Assembly: GCA_045531795.1 (NCBI GenBank)
Contig: JAZSET010000050.1
Coordinates: 1 to 6,680 of the forward strand
DNA length: 6,680 nt
Origin: UBA4717 sp045531795
Lineage (GTDB): Bacteria > Bacillota > Clostridia > Oscillospirales > CAG-272
Direction: 5' to 3'
Made by a program: the position numbers and the translations under genes. Under the pieces are notes generated by a model. That model did not search any database, was not told the DNA's origin, and saw nothing but the letters and a program-made list of their open reading frames with translations. Of the stretch, positions 5,591 through 6,680 are shown piece by piece. Every line of letters begins with the position of its first letter. Within the stretch, counting starts at the first letter, position 1.

Positions 5591-5620
5591 ATTATATAAA
5601 ATTTAACCGTAATCTGGCAA
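5591..5620 (-). promoter_or_regulatory. Promoter of the 32-residue membrane protein gene
   Basis: On the minus strand TTGCCA (complement of 5615-5620) is followed by 18 bases and a perfect TATAAT (complement of 5591-5596). Start of transcription is expected near 5584. The -35 box lies only six bases from the upstream hairpin at 5627-5660. Confidence 0.8.
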
Positions 5621-5626
5621 CAAAGA

Positions 5627-5660
5627 ATAGCAGTTATGGCAATTTTGCCATAACTGCTAT
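5627..5660 (-). terminator. Perfect 16-bp hairpin after the LysR-type pseudogene, probable terminator
   Basis: ATAGCAGTTATGGCAA (5627-5642) is the exact reverse complement of 5645-5660, with two bases between. In RNA the innermost pairs would open to a 4- to 6-base loop. On the minus strand the following bases are CTTTGTTGCC, only modestly T-rich, so termination may be incomplete. It begins 16 bases after the TAA at 5677. Confidence 0.65.
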
Positions 5661-5676
5661 CATTGATGCGCTTTAA

Positions 5677-6405
5677 TTAACGCTTGACATATGAGGGTAC
5701 AAAAGAAACTCCAAGTCCGGTATTGGCAAGTGAAAGCGCTGACTCTATTGACTGCACCTCTATAATCGGTTCGGGGAGGTCATTTTCTCTTAAAATGTCG
5801 GTTAGCATATTTGATATATTAAGTCCCTTTTCGGGAGAAATATAGTTGCAGACCTTTAGTATCTCTTCGACTTTCATTCCCTCGTATTATTTCGGAATTG
5901 CCAGAAATATATCTTCTGAAAATAGCTCTACTGCACCGAAATTCCGTGTTCCGTCATATTTTATTGAAATAATCAGGTCAAGCTCACCCGCATATAGTTC
6001 TGCACTTAACTGTGCCGCTGTTCTCTCCTTAAAAACAAGCCTTGTGCCATCATTTATTTTATAAAAATACTCAACAAGGAGAGGTAAAACGAAATGTGCT
6101 CGAGTCGGGCTGAGTCCTATGGTCAGGGTATTTGAATTACCGTTTTTTATGCCCTCAAGTTCACGGCTTAGTTTTTTATATGAGTCGCTTATTCTTCTGC
6201 CTGCGTCAATGTACTTCTGTCCCGCTTCCGTGAGTCTTAACGGTATTTTCTTTCTGTCAAAAAGCTCAAGCCCAAGCTCACTTTCAAGCTTTGACAGGTA
6301 CTTTGAGAGCGTCGACTGTGAAATTTTAAGTACCTTTGCTGCCTTTGATACAGAACCACATCTTGCTATCTCAATCACCGTTTCAAATTCTTTTAATGTA
6401 TTCAT
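5677..6405 (-). pseudogene. LysR-type transcriptional regulator, interrupted by an in-frame TAA and C-terminally short
   Basis: LysR-type regulators bind DNA through an N-terminal winged helix-turn-helix and sense a small molecule with a C-terminal periplasmic-binding-like domain. The N-terminus (LKEFETVIEIARCGSVSKAAKVL, then ISQSTLSKYLSKLE) is a clear LysR HTH, with LELFDR and LTEAGQKY following in order. The effector domain starts near NTLTIGLSP. The frame is stopped by TAA at 5887-5889 after 172 codons (FLAIPK). The same frame then continues with YEG, MKVEEILK and the family-typical IEVQSIESALSLANTGLGVSFVP until TAA at 5677. Even read through, the 242 codons fall about 50 short of the usual 290-300, ending just after the GLGVSFVP strand. 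The start at 6405 has AGGAGG seven bases upstream and its own promoter. A sequencing error at the stop is possible; a 172-residue product would keep the DNA-binding domain. Confidence 0.88.
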
Positions 6406-6442
6406 TCGTATACCTCCTCCCAACATATTTATTACATTTAAA

Positions 6443-6471
6443 ATGATATCACACCACAGACATAAAGTCAA
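6443..6471 (-). promoter_or_regulatory. Promoter of the LysR-type regulator gene
   Basis: The minus strand has TTGACT (complement of 6466-6471), 17 bases, and TATCAT (complement of 6443-6448), preceded by TGA. Transcription would start near 6436, about 30 bases before the ATG at 6405, with GGGAGGAGG as the ribosome binding site. The promoter lies directly beyond the rRNA terminator, so the regulator is not part of the rRNA transcript. Confidence 0.85.
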
Positions 6472-6477
6472 GATAAA

Positions 6478-6505
6478 AAGAAAAAGGACTGCTCATGCAG
6501 TCCTT
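6478..6505 (-). terminator. Terminator of the rRNA operon
   Basis: AAGGACTGC (6484-6492) pairs exactly with GCAGTCCTT (6497-6505) around the loop TCAT. On the minus strand the stem runs into TTTCTTTTT, giving a strong intrinsic terminator about 80 bases beyond the 3' end of the 23S rRNA. A smaller 6-bp hairpin (GTGAGT/ACTCAC at 6562-6577) lies directly after the 23S end and may be a processing stem. Confidence 0.9.
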
Positions 6506-6583
6506 AAAAAATGTTCATAGAAAATCGAATAAAGGAAGAAGGAACATGAACGAACCTTCAAGTGAGTGTATACTCACATTGTA

Positions 6584-6680
6584 AGTTCAAGCCCTCGGTC
6601 TATTAGTATCAATCAGCTGCACGCATTACTGCGCTTCCACACTTGACCTATCAAACTCGTAGTCTACAAGTGACCTTACT
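6584..6680 (-). rRNA. 23S ribosomal RNA, 3' end only
   Basis: The complement of this segment matches the conserved 3' terminus of bacterial 23S rRNA: GATAGGTCAAGTGTGGAAG, then GCGCAGTAATGCGTGCAGC, then GATACTAATAGACCGAGGGC (E. coli has GATAGGCCGGGTGTGTAAG, GCGCAGCGATGCGTTGAGC and ACTAATGAACCGTGAGGC). The gene continues beyond the right edge. The exact 3' end is set approximately, where the terminal GGGCTTGAACTT helix strand ends. No 5S rRNA gene lies between it and the terminator, since only about 80 bases are available. Confidence 0.95.

Noticed and set aside
5677..5877. The 66-codon frame after the in-frame stop as a separate gene starting MKVEEILK
   Set aside because: It is in the same frame as the LysR N-terminus and continues its effector domain. 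The purine stretch before its ATG is only one base away, too close for a ribosome binding site.
1522..6471. Shared CTTGACTTTA...TATCAT in the tsaE and LysR promoters as evidence of a common regulon
   Set aside because: The match is confined to the -35 and -10 elements and four flanking bases; the spacers are unrelated, so it shows only similar housekeeping promoters.

Overview
The window looks like chromosomal DNA of a low-GC Firmicute. It is probably a Clostridia member of the Oscillospiraceae/Ruminococcaceae type. The support is AGGAGG-type ribosome binding sites, sigma-A promoters of the TTGACA-17-TATAAT kind, the gene families present, and intergenic space filled with short GC-rich hairpin repeats. 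The genus is an inference. Every gene I can support lies on the minus strand, so transcription runs from right to left.

Layout from the right end (upstream) to the left: (1) the 3' end of a 23S rRNA gene with its terminator and no 5S gene behind it; (2) a LysR-type regulator with its own promoter, interrupted by an in-frame TAA and short at the C-terminus; (3) a perfect 16-bp hairpin; (4) an unlisted 32-residue single-span membrane protein with a clear promoter, ribosome binding site and terminator; (5) a promoter followed by a 142-residue PsiE-like membrane protein and, 73 bases on, a Cof-type HAD phosphatase, ending in a 12-bp terminator hairpin; (6) a Na+/phosphate cotransporter-PhoU fusion behind a strong promoter whose spacer carries a perfect 7-bp dyad; (7) a 400-bp stretch of hairpins and an 84/85-bp tandem repeat; (8) a promoter and the coupled pair tsaE-tsaB, needed for the t6A modification of tRNA; (9) about 320 bases without a convincing gene, ending in a 12-bp inverted repeat at the left edge.

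The functional links are modest. The Pi cotransporter and the PsiE-like protein both hint at phosphate handling, and the HAD enzyme is a phosphatase. tsaE and tsaB work together with TsaD and TsaC/Sua5, neither of which is here. I see no defence system, CRISPR array, prophage or biosynthetic cluster. The features most worth a second look are the 32-residue membrane protein, the hairpin-bearing tandem repeat with stem-preserving changes, the dyad inside the cotransporter promoter, and the interrupted regulator. The left edge sits in a probable dispersed repeat and the right edge in rRNA, which suggests (inference) that this may be a whole short-read contig bounded by repeats.
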